The notes under the pieces: generated by a model | The model's input: only the letters and a program-made list of their open reading frames with translations | Databases searched by the model: none | What the model was told of the DNA's origin: nothing | In this document: piece by piece, positions 14,465-22,172 of the stretch | Numbering within the stretch: position 1 is the stretch's first letter | Layout: every line of letters begins with the position of its first letter | Position numbers and translations under genes: made by a program | NCBI GenBank assembly: GCA_002389055.1 | Contig: DGNT01000105.1 | Location: 2,791-39,386 of the forward strand | DNA length: 36,596 bases | Direction of reading: 5' to 3' | Origin: Alcanivorax sp. UBA4485 | GTDB lineage: Bacteria > Pseudomonadota > Gammaproteobacteria > Pseudomonadales > Alcanivoracaceae

Positions 14465-16272
14465 TCGGTGGTCTCTTCCCGGCTTTCTTCTTCCTTGATC
14501 AAACCGATCACCGACCAGCCGGCTTTGGGTTCCGGCTGGGTCTCGGACGTGAACACATGGATGCGGTCCTTGGTGTCCACCGCGAACAGCGGCCAGACCT
14601 GACGGTTTTCCACCGCCAGATAGGCCTTGAAGTCGAACTCCTCGGTGATCCGCGTCTTGCGGATGTCCGCGCCCTGGCTGAGCAGGCTGGCGAGCCGGGC
14701 GTAGGTCATGTCCGGCCCGAACAGGGTGGCGCCCCGGTGGTGCGCCGCCACGTCGTGTTTCTCTTCCTTCTCGCTCTGCCAGGGCAGGCTGTAGACATTG
14801 GGCTCACCGAATTCGAGACGGTAGCGCATGGTCGCCATGGTGTTCAGCTCCCTGCGCGGGCTCAGGCCCAGCAGCTTGCCGTAGCCGACCAGATCCAGAT
14901 ACTGGTCGGCGTGGCTGGACACCGGGTTACCGTAAAAGGTGGGCAACCCTTCCATGCGCGCGGCGCGAATGCTCTCCCAGCTGGAATCGGTGAGGATCAC
15001 CGGGAAATTGTTCTGGCTCAGGGTCTGGCCGATGGCGCGCGCCACCGGGTTGGCACCGATGATCAGGAAGCCCCTGGGGCCCGGCTCCGCCACCTTGAGC
15101 AACCGCGCCAGCGGACGCGCCGTGACGCTCTGCAGCGCCACGGTGCCGATAATGACCATGAAGGTGAGCGGCACCAGCAGCTCGGCCCCGGCCACGCCGT
15201 TTTCTTCCAGGCGCTGGGCGAACAGGGCGGACACCGCGGCGGCGACGATGCCGCGCGGCGCGATCCACGCCAGCAGTGCTTTCTCACGCCAGTCCAGGCT
15301 GCTGCCCAGGGTCGCGACCCACACCGACAGCGGCCGCGCCACCAACTGGATGATCGCCAGCACCAGCAGGGCGGTGGCGCCCAGGCTCAGCAGCTGTTCC
15401 ATCTCCAGGCGCGCGGCCAGCACAATGAAAAGCACCGAAATCAGCATCACCGACAGGTTCTCCTTGAAGTGGAGAATGTCGTCGGTGCGCACGCCCTTGC
15501 GGTTGGCCATCACGATGCCGGCCACGGTGACCGTCACCAGGCCGGATTCCTCGCTGATGCTGTTGGACAGCACGAACGAGCCGATCACCGAGGACAACAC
15601 CAGGAAACTGCGCAGATATTCCGGCACCAGGTGGCGGCTGAGCAGGGCACTAAGCGCGAACGCCACCACGGTACCCATGGCGGCGCCCACCGCGATTGCC
15701 TGGAAGAACAGCCACAGGCCGTGCAGCAGGGCGCCCTGCTGACCGGTGGCCACCACCAGCTCATAGGCCAGTACCGCCAGGATCGCGCCCAGCGGATCGA
15801 TAACGATGCCTTCCCAGCGCAGCAGCCGCGCCACGCTCGCCTTGGGGCGCACGCTGCGCAGCAACGGCACGATCACCGTCGGGCCGGTGACCACCACCAG
15901 GGCGCCGAACAGCAGCGCCAGCTCAAAGGGCAGATCCAGCAGGCCCCAGGCGGACAGCGTCACCACGCCCCAGGTGATCAGCGCGCCCCAGGTGACCAGC
16001 CGCCGCACGGTTTTTTCCAGGCCACGGATCTCGCTGAAGCGAAGGGTCAGCGCCCCCTCGAACAGAATGATCGACACCGCCAGGGACACCCCGGGCAACA
16101 ACAGATCCCCGAACAACTGCTTGGGCTGTATCAAGCCGGCCACCGAGCCCAACAACAGGCCGGATAACAGCAACGGCAGAATGGCGGGCAGCTTGATCCG
16201 CCAGGAGGCCCACTGGCAGACGAACGCCATCACGGTGATCAGGGCCAACTGAAAAGGTACGGAGAGTTCCAT
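14452..16272 (-). CDS. CPA-type cation:proton antiporter with C-terminal regulatory domain
   Basis: A 606-residue inner-membrane protein. Residues about 1-390 hold around 12 hydrophobic segments of a sodium(potassium)/proton antiporter, with the transport motifs TGPTVIVPLLR and WEGIVIDPLGA, the latter carrying the conserved ion-binding Asp of the NhaP/CPA1 group. From about residue 400 comes a TrkA-N/RCK-like Rossmann domain (GFLIIGANPVARAIG, then ILTDSSW) and a further soluble tail. The glycine motif is GANPVA rather than GxGxxG, so nucleotide binding may be altered. It would exchange cations for protons to control pH and salt, in keeping with a marine host. The coding start is preceded by AAGGAAG. 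It diverges from the Bcr-type exporter. Confidence 0.9.
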   Translation of the reverse strand: MELSVPFQLALITVMAFVCQWASWRIKLPAILPLLLSGLLLGSVAGLIQPKQLFGDLLLPGVSLAVSIILFEGALTLRFSEIRGLEKTVRRLVTWGALITWGVVTLSAWGLLDLPFELALLFGALVVVTGPTVIVPLLRSVRPKASVARLLRWEGIVIDPLGAILAVLAYELVVATGQQGALLHGLWLFFQAIAVGAAMGTVVAFALSALLSRHLVPEYLRSFLVLSSVIGSFVLSNSISEESGLVTVTVAGIVMANRKGVRTDDILHFKENLSVMLISVLFIVLAARLEMEQLLSLGATALLVLAIIQLVARPLSVWVATLGSSLDWREKALLAWIAPRGIVAAAVSALFAQRLEENGVAGAELLVPLTFMVIIGTVALQSVTARPLARLLKVAEPGPRGFLIIGANPVARAIGQTLSQNNFPVILTDSSWESIRAARMEGLPTFYGNPVSSHADQYLDLVGYGKLLGLSPRRELNTMATMRYRLEFGEPNVYSLPWQSEKEEKHDVAAHHRGATLFGPDMTYARLASLLSQGADIRKTRITEEFDFKAYLAVENRQVWPLFAVDTKDRIHVFTSETQPEPKAGWSVIGLIKEEESREETTDQAS

Positions 16273-16414
16273 GGGCTTCCTTGTCTGAGAGTGCGGCTAT
16301 AGTCACAGCGAACCCGGGGCGTCGCAAGTCCGATTTTTTTCACTCCGGTAACCGCAAAACAGCGGCGATAATGATAGTCTTGCCGACCTTCGTTGTACCG
16401 CCCAGGGATTCCCG

Positions 16415-17608
16415 ATGCCTACCGTTTCCCCCGTTCGCCTGGCGATCATGCTCGGCACTCTGGTGGCCCTCGGGCCGCTGGCCATCGACACCTACTTGCC
16501 GGCGTTGCCGACCATGGCCGACGACTTCGGCGTGGCGGTGCACCGCATTGAGCTGTCGGTGAGCGTCTATGTTCTGGGCGTGGCGCTGGGCCAGTGGTTG
16601 GGCGGACCGTTATCGGACCATTTTGGTCGCAAGCCGGTGGCCTACGTCGGGCTGTCCATCTTTATCGTCGCCAGCCTGGCGATCACGGTCTGCGACCAGG
16701 TGGCCTGGTTGTACGGCCTGCGGGTGCTGCAGGCATTGGGGGGCGGCGCCACCGTGGTGATCGCCGCCGCTTCGGTGCGCGACCATTTCAACGGCCGGGA
16801 AGCGGCCCGGGTGCTCACCAGTGTGGGCCTGGTGCTGTTGATGGCGCCGCTGGTGGCGCCGGCGGTGGGGGCTTTCCTGCTGCATCTCGCCGGCTGGCAG
16901 AGCATTTTCGTGATGCTGGCCGGTTACGCGGTGCTGGTGGCCCTGATGTTGCGGTTCGCACTGCCGTCGGTGGCACCGCAGGTGGCGGAGGAGCCGCTGC
17001 GCCACCGCATGTTCGCGGCCTACGGGCGGGTACTGCGCCAACGCCGGGCGATGGGGTTTATCCTCGCCAACGGCCTGATTTTCTCCGCCATGTTCACCTT
17101 TATCACCGACGCCGCCTTTCTCTATATCGAATACTTCGGCATCGATGAGGCCCGTTTCCCGCTGTATTTCGGTGCCAACGTGGTCGCCATGCTGGGCCTG
17201 AACCGCCTTAACGTGCTGTTGCTGCGCCGTTTCGACAGCGCCGCGATCATGGGTGTGGCAGTTGTTCTGCAAAGCCTGGCGGCGATCATCCTGCTGCTGC
17301 TGACGGTGTCCGGTTACCTGACCCTGTGGAGCACGGTGCCGCTGATCATGGTGGTCGCCGGCATGGCGGCGCTGGCGATCCCCAACGCCCTGGCCAGCTT
17401 CCTGGCCTTCTTCGAGCGCGACAGCGGCGCCGCCACCGGCCTCAACGGCTGCCTGCAGTTCCTGATGGCGGGGCTGATCGGTTCCGGTCTCGGGCTGATC
17501 CACAACGGTACGCCGCTGCCGATGACCGCCCTGATGGCCGCCAGCGCCGTGGCCGGCATGCTGTGCTTTTTCTTCCTGGCTCGGGAAAAGCCCACCGTCA
17601 AAAACTAG
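16415..17608 (+). CDS. Bcr/CflA-family drug exporter (MFS)
   Basis: A 397-residue MFS protein with about 12 transmembrane segments. The first helix ends in LGPLAIDTYLPALPTMA, the signature of the Bcr/CflA multidrug group, and GGPLSDHFGRKP is motif A. The LVAPAVGAFLL region matches motif C of drug:proton antiporters. It probably exports small hydrophobic compounds in exchange for protons; E. coli Bcr acts on bicyclomycin and sulfonamides, but the substrate here is not known. The upstream gap (142 bases, shared with the divergent antiporter gene) contains GATAATGATAGT near 16367-16378 as a possible -10 region. The gene ends in front of a double-hairpin module and converges on ybbP. Confidence 0.9.
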   Translation: MPTVSPVRLAIMLGTLVALGPLAIDTYLPALPTMADDFGVAVHRIELSVSVYVLGVALGQWLGGPLSDHFGRKPVAYVGLSIFIVASLAITVCDQVAWLYGLRVLQALGGGATVVIAAASVRDHFNGREAARVLTSVGLVLLMAPLVAPAVGAFLLHLAGWQSIFVMLAGYAVLVALMLRFALPSVAPQVAEEPLRHRMFAAYGRVLRQRRAMGFILANGLIFSAMFTFITDAAFLYIEYFGIDEARFPLYFGANVVAMLGLNRLNVLLLRRFDSAAIMGVAVVLQSLAAIILLLLTVSGYLTLWSTVPLIMVVAGMAALAIPNALASFLAFFERDSGAATGLNGCLQFLMAGLIGSGLGLIHNGTPLPMTALMAASAVAGMLCFFFLAREKPTVKN

Positions 17609-17619
17609 GGCGTTCGCGA

Positions 17620-17638
17620 AGGCTGGACCCTCCAGCCT
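17620..17638. terminator. Hairpin at the bcr-like/ybbP convergent ends
   Basis: AGGCTGGA and TCCAGCCT are perfect 8-base arms around a CCC loop, 12 bases after the stop of the exporter gene. No T-run follows, so it is a weak intrinsic terminator or a 3'-end stabiliser. It is the first half of a two-hairpin module. Confidence 0.5.
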
Positions 17639-17665
17639 GAGCCGCGTGTCTGTAGGTACCGCGGT

Positions 17666-17692
17666 TTGTGGCAGCGGGCCCCGCTCCCACAA
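17666..17692. repeat. REP-like extragenic palindrome
   Basis: Arms TTGTGG and AGCGGG pair with CCCGCT and CCACAA, broken only by a C/C mismatch and a single-base loop. The CCCGCTC-x-CACAA end is like the REP palindromes of pseudomonads and recurs at 22154-22166. It lies in the 96-base gap between convergent genes. Confidence 0.6.
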
Positions 17693-17704
17693 TTCCAGTA
17701 GTGG

Positions 17705-20158
17705 TCAGGACATCAGGCGCGCGAGCGGCGCGCTGTGGCGTCGGGGTTTGAGCCACTGGATTGCCAGCATCGGCAGGATCAGGGCCCAGGGCAGCAGGAT
17801 CCACCAGGACAGCGGCATGTCGCCGTCGAACAACTTGGCGCCCAGCGGCCAGAGCGCCACCAGGTGCAGCAGGTGCGCGAACAGCGCGGCGCCACCCAGC
17901 AACAGCGCCTGCTCGAGCACCGCCACCCGGCGCAGCAGGGCGGAGCGGGCGCCCAGCACGCGCAGCAGAGCCTCATCGCGACGCCGTTGCTGGTTGCCCG
18001 CCAGCCAGGCGGCGGCCATCACCAGCACACTGGACGCCAGCAGCAACACCGCCAGGGCCAGCGCCGCGCGGCTGGCGCGGGCGATCAGGTCCTGGGCCTG
18101 GTCGAGCAGGGCGTTCACGTCCAGCAGGGTGATCTGCGGGAACTGACGGATCAGGTCCGGCAGGTCCGCGCCTTCGCCCTCGGGCAGGTAAAAGCTGGTC
18201 AGCCAGTAGCGGTTCAATGATTCCAGGGTGCCCGGGCTGAACATGAAGTAGAAGTTCGGCTCGAAGCTTTCCCATTCCACTTCCCGCAAACCCACCACGG
18301 TGGCGGTGACGCTGCCCGAGGGGGCGGTGAAGCCGAGCTCGTCGCCCACTTGCAGCCCCAGGGAGTCCGCCAGTTCCGATTCCACCGACACCTCGCCGGG
18401 TGTGTCCTCGACCCAGCGTCCCTGGGTCACACGGTTGCTCTCCGGCAGGGTGTCGGCCTGGGTCAGCGACAGGTCGCGGTTGAGCGCGCGTTGACCCTGG
18501 TCGTCCTCGTCTTCCTTGGTCACCGCTTCACGCACCGGCTGGCCGTTCACTTCGGTGAGGCGGGCACGGACCACCGGGTAGAAGCCGGGCGCCTCGGCGT
18601 CGTGGCGGTCCAGCCAGTCGCGGAAGGCGTCCATATCCTGGTCGAACAGATTGAGCACGAAATAGTTGGGCGCCTTTTCCGGCAGGCTGGCGCGCCACTG
18701 ACCCAGCAGTTGCTGGCCCACCTGGCTGGCCAGGGACATGACCGCCAGGGCCAGCACCATGGCGGCGAGCATCGGCAGGGTGGTCATCGGGCGCCGGGCC
18801 AGGCGTCGTAGCGCCAGACGGGGCGCCAGCGGCAGGCGGGCACCGCCCTTGTCGGCGAGGCGCAGCGGCCCCCACAGCAGCAGCGGCAGGCCCACCGCCA
18901 CGGCCACCATCAACAGTAACAACTGTCCCAGGGCCACCAGCGAGCCGGACAGCATCATCGCCACCAGTACCGGGGCCATCAGAGCACCGAGCAGATTGCG
19001 GCCGGTGCGCGCCGCCGGAGCCTCCAGGCGGTCGGCGAGGATCAGCCGCGCCGGCAGGTCCGCCAGCCGCCACAGCCGGGGCAGCGCGAAACCGGCCCAG
19101 ATCACCACCGGTGCCAGGCCCAGCAACAGCCAGGTGAGCACGGACGGCCGCCAGGTGAGGGCGTCGCCCAACCATTGCTGCAGTAGCAGGAAGCCGCCGC
19201 CGGCCAACGTCAGACCGACGACGATGGAGGGCAGCAGGGCGGCCAGTTCGCGGCCCAGTATCTGGCCGAGAATCCGGCGGCGGCCGGCGCCGAAGGTTTT
19301 CATCACCGCGCAGCGGCGGGCCTGCTCGGCACTGCGTACACCGGCGGCCAGATAGACGGCGCCGCCGCACAGCAGTACCACCATCATCACCGACAGCTGG
19401 CCCCACAGGCTGAGTTGCCGCATCGGCCCCATGGAACGCAACGCCGCGTCCTCGCGGGTGTCGATCTCCTGGTGGGGGGCCAGGGTGGGTTGCAGTCGGT
19501 CAAGGACGCCGGCCATTTGCTCGCCCGGCGCGGCGACGCGCAGTTCGTATTCGACCCGGGTGCCCGGCGCCAGCACGCCGGTGGAGTCCACGTCCTCCAG
19601 GTTCATCAGCACCCTGGGGTTCATGCTGTAGAAGCCCGCGCCCTGGTCCGGTTCGCGCACCAGCACCTTGCCGATCCGCAATTGGCGTTCGCCCACGGTG
19701 ACGGTGTCGCCCACGGTTTGTTCGAGGCGATCCAGCGCCGGGCCGGCCAGCCATACCTCGCCGGGCGGCGGGCCCTGTTCCATGGGGCCCGGTGTGGCGA
19801 AGCGCTGGTCCGCCACGGTGAGCTCGCCGTACAGCGGGTAGGTGTCGTCCACCGCTTTGACGCTGGTGAGTACAAAGGTGTCGCCGTGCACCAGCACGGT
19901 GCTGAACGCGGCGATCCGGGAATGGGGCAGGGCGGCCACCTGCTCGCGCTGGGCCCGGGTGGCCGGCTCGCTGCCCTCCAGCACCAGGTCACCGCCGATC
20001 GCCTCGGCGGTGCGATTGGCGAAGCGGTGGTCCAGCTCGCCGCGCATCAATACCACGGCGGCGATCGCCAGGGTGCAGACCAGTAGCGCCAGGGCCTGAA
20101 TGCGGAACGCGGACGAACGCCAGGGGCGAAGCAGCAGTCGCGGGGACAAATCAGGCAC
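17705..20158 (-). CDS. ybbP: ABC transporter permease of the YbbP/FtsX-like family
   Basis: An 817-residue inner-membrane permease, close to E. coli YbbP (about 804). The architecture is one N-terminal helix (about 20-38), a large periplasmic domain, three to four helices near 250-360, a further helical block near 385-480, a second periplasmic domain with substrate-like folds, and a final set of helices after about 690. This double FtsX/MacB-PCD layout is typical of type VII mechanotransmission ABC permeases that act on lipoproteins or envelope substrates rather than move small solutes. Its start overlaps the end of ybbA by eight bases, so the two are co-translated. The substrate is not established. 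Confidence 0.92.
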   Translation of the reverse strand: MPDLSPRLLLRPWRSSAFRIQALALLVCTLAIAAVVLMRGELDHRFANRTAEAIGGDLVLEGSEPATRAQREQVAALPHSRIAAFSTVLVHGDTFVLTSVKAVDDTYPLYGELTVADQRFATPGPMEQGPPPGEVWLAGPALDRLEQTVGDTVTVGERQLRIGKVLVREPDQGAGFYSMNPRVLMNLEDVDSTGVLAPGTRVEYELRVAAPGEQMAGVLDRLQPTLAPHQEIDTREDAALRSMGPMRQLSLWGQLSVMMVVLLCGGAVYLAAGVRSAEQARRCAVMKTFGAGRRRILGQILGRELAALLPSIVVGLTLAGGGFLLLQQWLGDALTWRPSVLTWLLLGLAPVVIWAGFALPRLWRLADLPARLILADRLEAPAARTGRNLLGALMAPVLVAMMLSGSLVALGQLLLLMVAVAVGLPLLLWGPLRLADKGGARLPLAPRLALRRLARRPMTTLPMLAAMVLALAVMSLASQVGQQLLGQWRASLPEKAPNYFVLNLFDQDMDAFRDWLDRHDAEAPGFYPVVRARLTEVNGQPVREAVTKEDEDDQGQRALNRDLSLTQADTLPESNRVTQGRWVEDTPGEVSVESELADSLGLQVGDELGFTAPSGSVTATVVGLREVEWESFEPNFYFMFSPGTLESLNRYWLTSFYLPEGEGADLPDLIRQFPQITLLDVNALLDQAQDLIARASRAALALAVLLLASSVLVMAAAWLAGNQQRRRDEALLRVLGARSALLRRVAVLEQALLLGGAALFAHLLHLVALWPLGAKLFDGDMPLSWWILLPWALILPMLAIQWLKPRRHSAPLARLMS

Positions 20159-20825
20159 TCAGGCGGCCCTCCACCAGTTCGTGATGGGTGCCGCAGTGCC
20201 GGGCCAGCGCCGGGTCGTGGGTGACCAGGACCAGGGCGGTGCCGTGGTCGCGGTTCAGGTCGAACAGCATGTCCGCCACCTGGTCGCCGTTGGCGCGGTC
20301 GAGGCTGCCGGTGGGTTCGTCGGCGAACAGCAGGGCCGGTTCCATGGCGAAGGCGCGGGCCAGGGCCACGCGTTGCTGCTCGCCGCCGGAGAGCTGCGAC
20401 GGGAAATGGCGCTCGCGCTTGTCCAGTCCGACCCGCGCCAGCCAGTGCCGGGCTTTCTCCCGGGCGCGGTCGGCGCCGGCGATTTCCAGCGGCAACATGA
20501 CGTTTTCCAGGGCGGTGAGGTCGGCGACCAGATGAAACGCCTGGAACACGAAACTGCAGTAACGGCCGCGCAGCGCGGCGCGGGCGTCTTCGTCGAGGCC
20601 GCTGAACGGCTCGCCGGCGAGGCGCACGTCGCCGCTGGTGGGCACGTCCAGGCCGGCCAGCAAACCCAGCAAGGTGGATTTTCCGGAACCGGACGGCCCG
20701 GTGATGGCCAAAGTGTCTCCCCCTTGGACAGTGAGGTCGATATGCTCAAGAAGAGTCAGCTCGCCTTCCGGGGCAGAGACCGTTTTGCTAAGTTGTCGCG
20801 CGACAAGCACGGGAGTCGAGGCCAT
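20151..20825 (-). CDS. ybbA: ABC transporter ATPase YbbA
   Basis: A 224-residue LolD/MacB-type ATPase. Walker A is GPSGSGKST (43-51), the Q-loop lies in FVFQAFH, the signature is LSGGEQQR, Walker B is LLFADEPTGSLD, and the switch His is in VTHD. It powers the YbbP permease, with which it overlaps by eight bases. The start codon is unusual: its ATG abuts the ATG of the divergent tesA gene in the sequence CATATG, so its promoter and ribosome site must lie inside the tesA coding region. No strong Shine-Dalgarno sequence is visible there. The ybbA-ybbP/tesA divergent arrangement is the same as in E. coli. Confidence 0.94.
   Translation of the reverse strand: MASTPVLVARQLSKTVSAPEGELTLLEHIDLTVQGGDTLAITGPSGSGKSTLLGLLAGLDVPTSGDVRLAGEPFSGLDEDARAALRGRYCSFVFQAFHLVADLTALENVMLPLEIAGADRAREKARHWLARVGLDKRERHFPSQLSGGEQQRVALARAFAMEPALLFADEPTGSLDRANGDQVADMLFDLNRDHGTALVLVTHDPALARHCGTHHELVEGRLSA
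20786..20794 (+). promoter_or_regulatory. Candidate extended -10 promoter of tesA inside ybbA
   Basis: TGC followed by TAAGTT (20789-20794) would start transcription near 20801, giving a leader of about 25 bases with GGGAG (20811-20815) and GAGG (20818-20821) before the ATG. The whole element lies within the ybbA coding sequence. Confidence 0.35.
20793..20806. promoter_or_regulatory. 14-bp palindrome over the predicted tesA start site
   Basis: TTGTCGCGCGACAA is a perfect 14-base palindrome overlapping the end of the tesA -10 box and the predicted first RNA base. It also falls in codons for Val-Ala-Arg-Gln of ybbA. A repressor bound here could block tesA. One or two such palindromes are expected by chance in a window this size, so the position is the main support. 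Confidence 0.35.
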
Positions 20826-21440
20826 ATGTGGGAACGCCTGATCGTTTTGGTTTTACTGGTAACGCCGTTTTGCGCCCGCGCCGAGGGCGTGCTGGTGCTG
20901 GGTGACAGCATCAGCGCGGCCTATGGTATCGAGGAAACGCAGGGATGGGTGCACCTTTTACGACAACGGCTGGAGACGCAATGTTCCGGGCTGGCGGTGA
21001 ACAACGCGTCGGTGAGCGGTGATACCAGCGACGGCGGCCTGGTGCGGCTGCCGGATCTGCTTGAGCGCCACCAGCCGGATACCGTGGTGATCGAGCTGGG
21101 CGGCAACGACGGGCTGCGCGGCCTGCCGCCGCAGCGGCTGGGTGCTAACCTGACCCGCATGATCGAACTCAGCGAAGAAGCCGGCGCCGAGCCGGTGCTG
21201 CTGGGCATGCGTATCCCGCCGAATTACGGCCAGGCCTACACTCGCCTGTTCGAGCAGGCGTTCAAGAGGGTGGCCGAGCAAACCGGGGTGCCGTTCGTGC
21301 CGTTCCTGCTCGACGGCGTGGTGGAAGCAGGCCAATTGCAACGCGATGGCATTCACCCCACCGCCGAGGCCCAGCCGGGGCTGCTCAGCAACGCCTGGCC
21401 GGCAATCAAACCGGCGCTGCCGGCACACTGCGACCTGTAA
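20826..21440 (+). CDS. tesA: TesA: periplasmic SGNH thioesterase/lysophospholipase
   Basis: A 204-residue GDSL-type hydrolase, like E. coli TesA (208). Residues 1-19 are a signal peptide ending in ARA. The four SGNH blocks are all present: GDSIS with nucleophile Ser28, a Gly block VSGDTSDGG, the Asn block GGNDGLRG, and the C-terminal Asp/His pair in DGIHPTAEAQ. Such enzymes hydrolyse acyl-CoA, lysophospholipid and aryl esters in the periplasm. The start at 20826 is chosen because the signal peptide begins there and GAGG/GGGAG precede it; the frame stays open far upstream only through the shadow of ybbA. It is followed after 12 bases by the DUF924 gene, probably on the same transcript. Confidence 0.94.
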   Translation: MWERLIVLVLLVTPFCARAEGVLVLGDSISAAYGIEETQGWVHLLRQRLETQCSGLAVNNASVSGDTSDGGLVRLPDLLERHQPDTVVIELGGNDGLRGLPPQRLGANLTRMIELSEEAGAEPVLLGMRIPPNYGQAYTRLFEQAFKRVAEQTGVPFVPFLLDGVVEAGQLQRDGIHPTAEAQPGLLSNAWPAIKPALPAHCDL

Positions 21441-21452
21441 AGGACAACCACC

Positions 21453-22088
21453 ATGGATTTCAGCATTCCGCACCGGGACATTCTCGATTATTGGCTGGGC
21501 GAAAGCGGTGGCCTGGAAGGCGAGACCGACGATGCCCGGGGCTGGCCGTCGGCCTCTTTGCAACGGCGCTGGTTCAAGAGCAGTGATGGGCAGGACGCGG
21601 AGATCGCCGAGCGGTTCGGTGACCGGGTGGCGGCGGCGCTGCGGCGGGATCTGGTGGGCTGGGAACGGGAGCCGGGCCCGAGGCTGGCGCTGATCCTGTT
21701 GCTGGACCAGTTCACGCGCAATATTCATCGTGGCACGGCGGACGCCTTTGCCGGCGATCACCACGCCGCCACGCTGACCCTGGAAGGCCTGTCCACCGGC
21801 ATGGACCGGCGCCTGGGCTGGGCCGGCCAGGTGTTTTTCTATATGCCGCTGATGCACGCCGAGGACGCCGACCTGCAGGAGCGCGCGGTGGCCTGCTACC
21901 GGGAACTGCACGGGCGGGTGCCGGCGGCGCTCAAGGACGAGATCGCCAACAATCTTAAATTCGCGGAAGAGCACCGCGACATCATTCAGCGTTTCGGCCG
22001 TTTTCCGCACCGCAACCGGGTGCTGGAGCGCACCGACAGCGCCGAGGAAATCGACTTCTTGCAGCACGCCCGACGCTACGGGCAATAA
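21453..22088 (+). CDS. DUF924-family protein
   Basis: A 211-residue cytoplasmic protein of the DUF924 family. Hallmarks are RRWF near the N-terminus, LLDQFTRNIHRGT in the middle, FFYMPLMHAED, and RFGRFPHRNRVL near the C-terminus. The fold is expected to be all-helical and TPR-like; the biochemical role is not established to my knowledge. The ribosome site AAAGGA overlaps the stop region of tesA, 12 bases upstream, so the two genes are coupled. It converges on the DUF349 gene with a two-hairpin module in the 84-base gap. Confidence 0.9.
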   Translation: MDFSIPHRDILDYWLGESGGLEGETDDARGWPSASLQRRWFKSSDGQDAEIAERFGDRVAAALRRDLVGWEREPGPRLALILLLDQFTRNIHRGTADAFAGDHHAATLTLEGLSTGMDRRLGWAGQVFFYMPLMHAEDADLQERAVACYRELHGRVPAALKDEIANNLKFAEEHRDIIQRFGRFPHRNRVLERTDSAEEIDFLQHARRYGQ

Positions 22089-22121
22089 ACCGCGCACAAA
22101 CAAGGTCTCTGGAATCCTGCC

Positions 22122-22142
22122 GGGTGGCTAAAGCCACCCTTT
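22122..22142 (+). terminator. Probable terminator after the DUF924 gene
   Basis: GGGTGGC (22122-22128) and GCCACCC (22133-22139) form a perfect seven-base stem with a TAAA loop, followed by TTT. The T-run is short, so efficiency is uncertain. It is the first hairpin of a module like that at 17620-17692. Confidence 0.55.
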
Positions 22143-22143
22143 C

Positions 22144-22166
22144 GCGGGCGGGGCCCGCTCGCACAA
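22144..22166. repeat. REP-like palindrome, second copy
   Basis: GCGGGC and GCCCGC pair around a GGG loop, and the element ends in CCCGCTCGCACAA, nearly the same end as the copy at 17680-17692. It lies directly before the stop of the DUF349 gene in a convergent gap. Confidence 0.5.
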
Positions 22167-22172
22167 GCCGGA

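Noticed and set aside
14557..16167. A 536-codon open frame on the plus strand opposite the antiporter gene
   Set aside because: The translation is rich in His, Gln, Arg and Gly, without motifs, and mirrors the membrane helices of the real gene.
17629..17704. CRISPR-like repeats
   Set aside because: The palindromes are two single modules far apart, not a regular repeat-spacer array.
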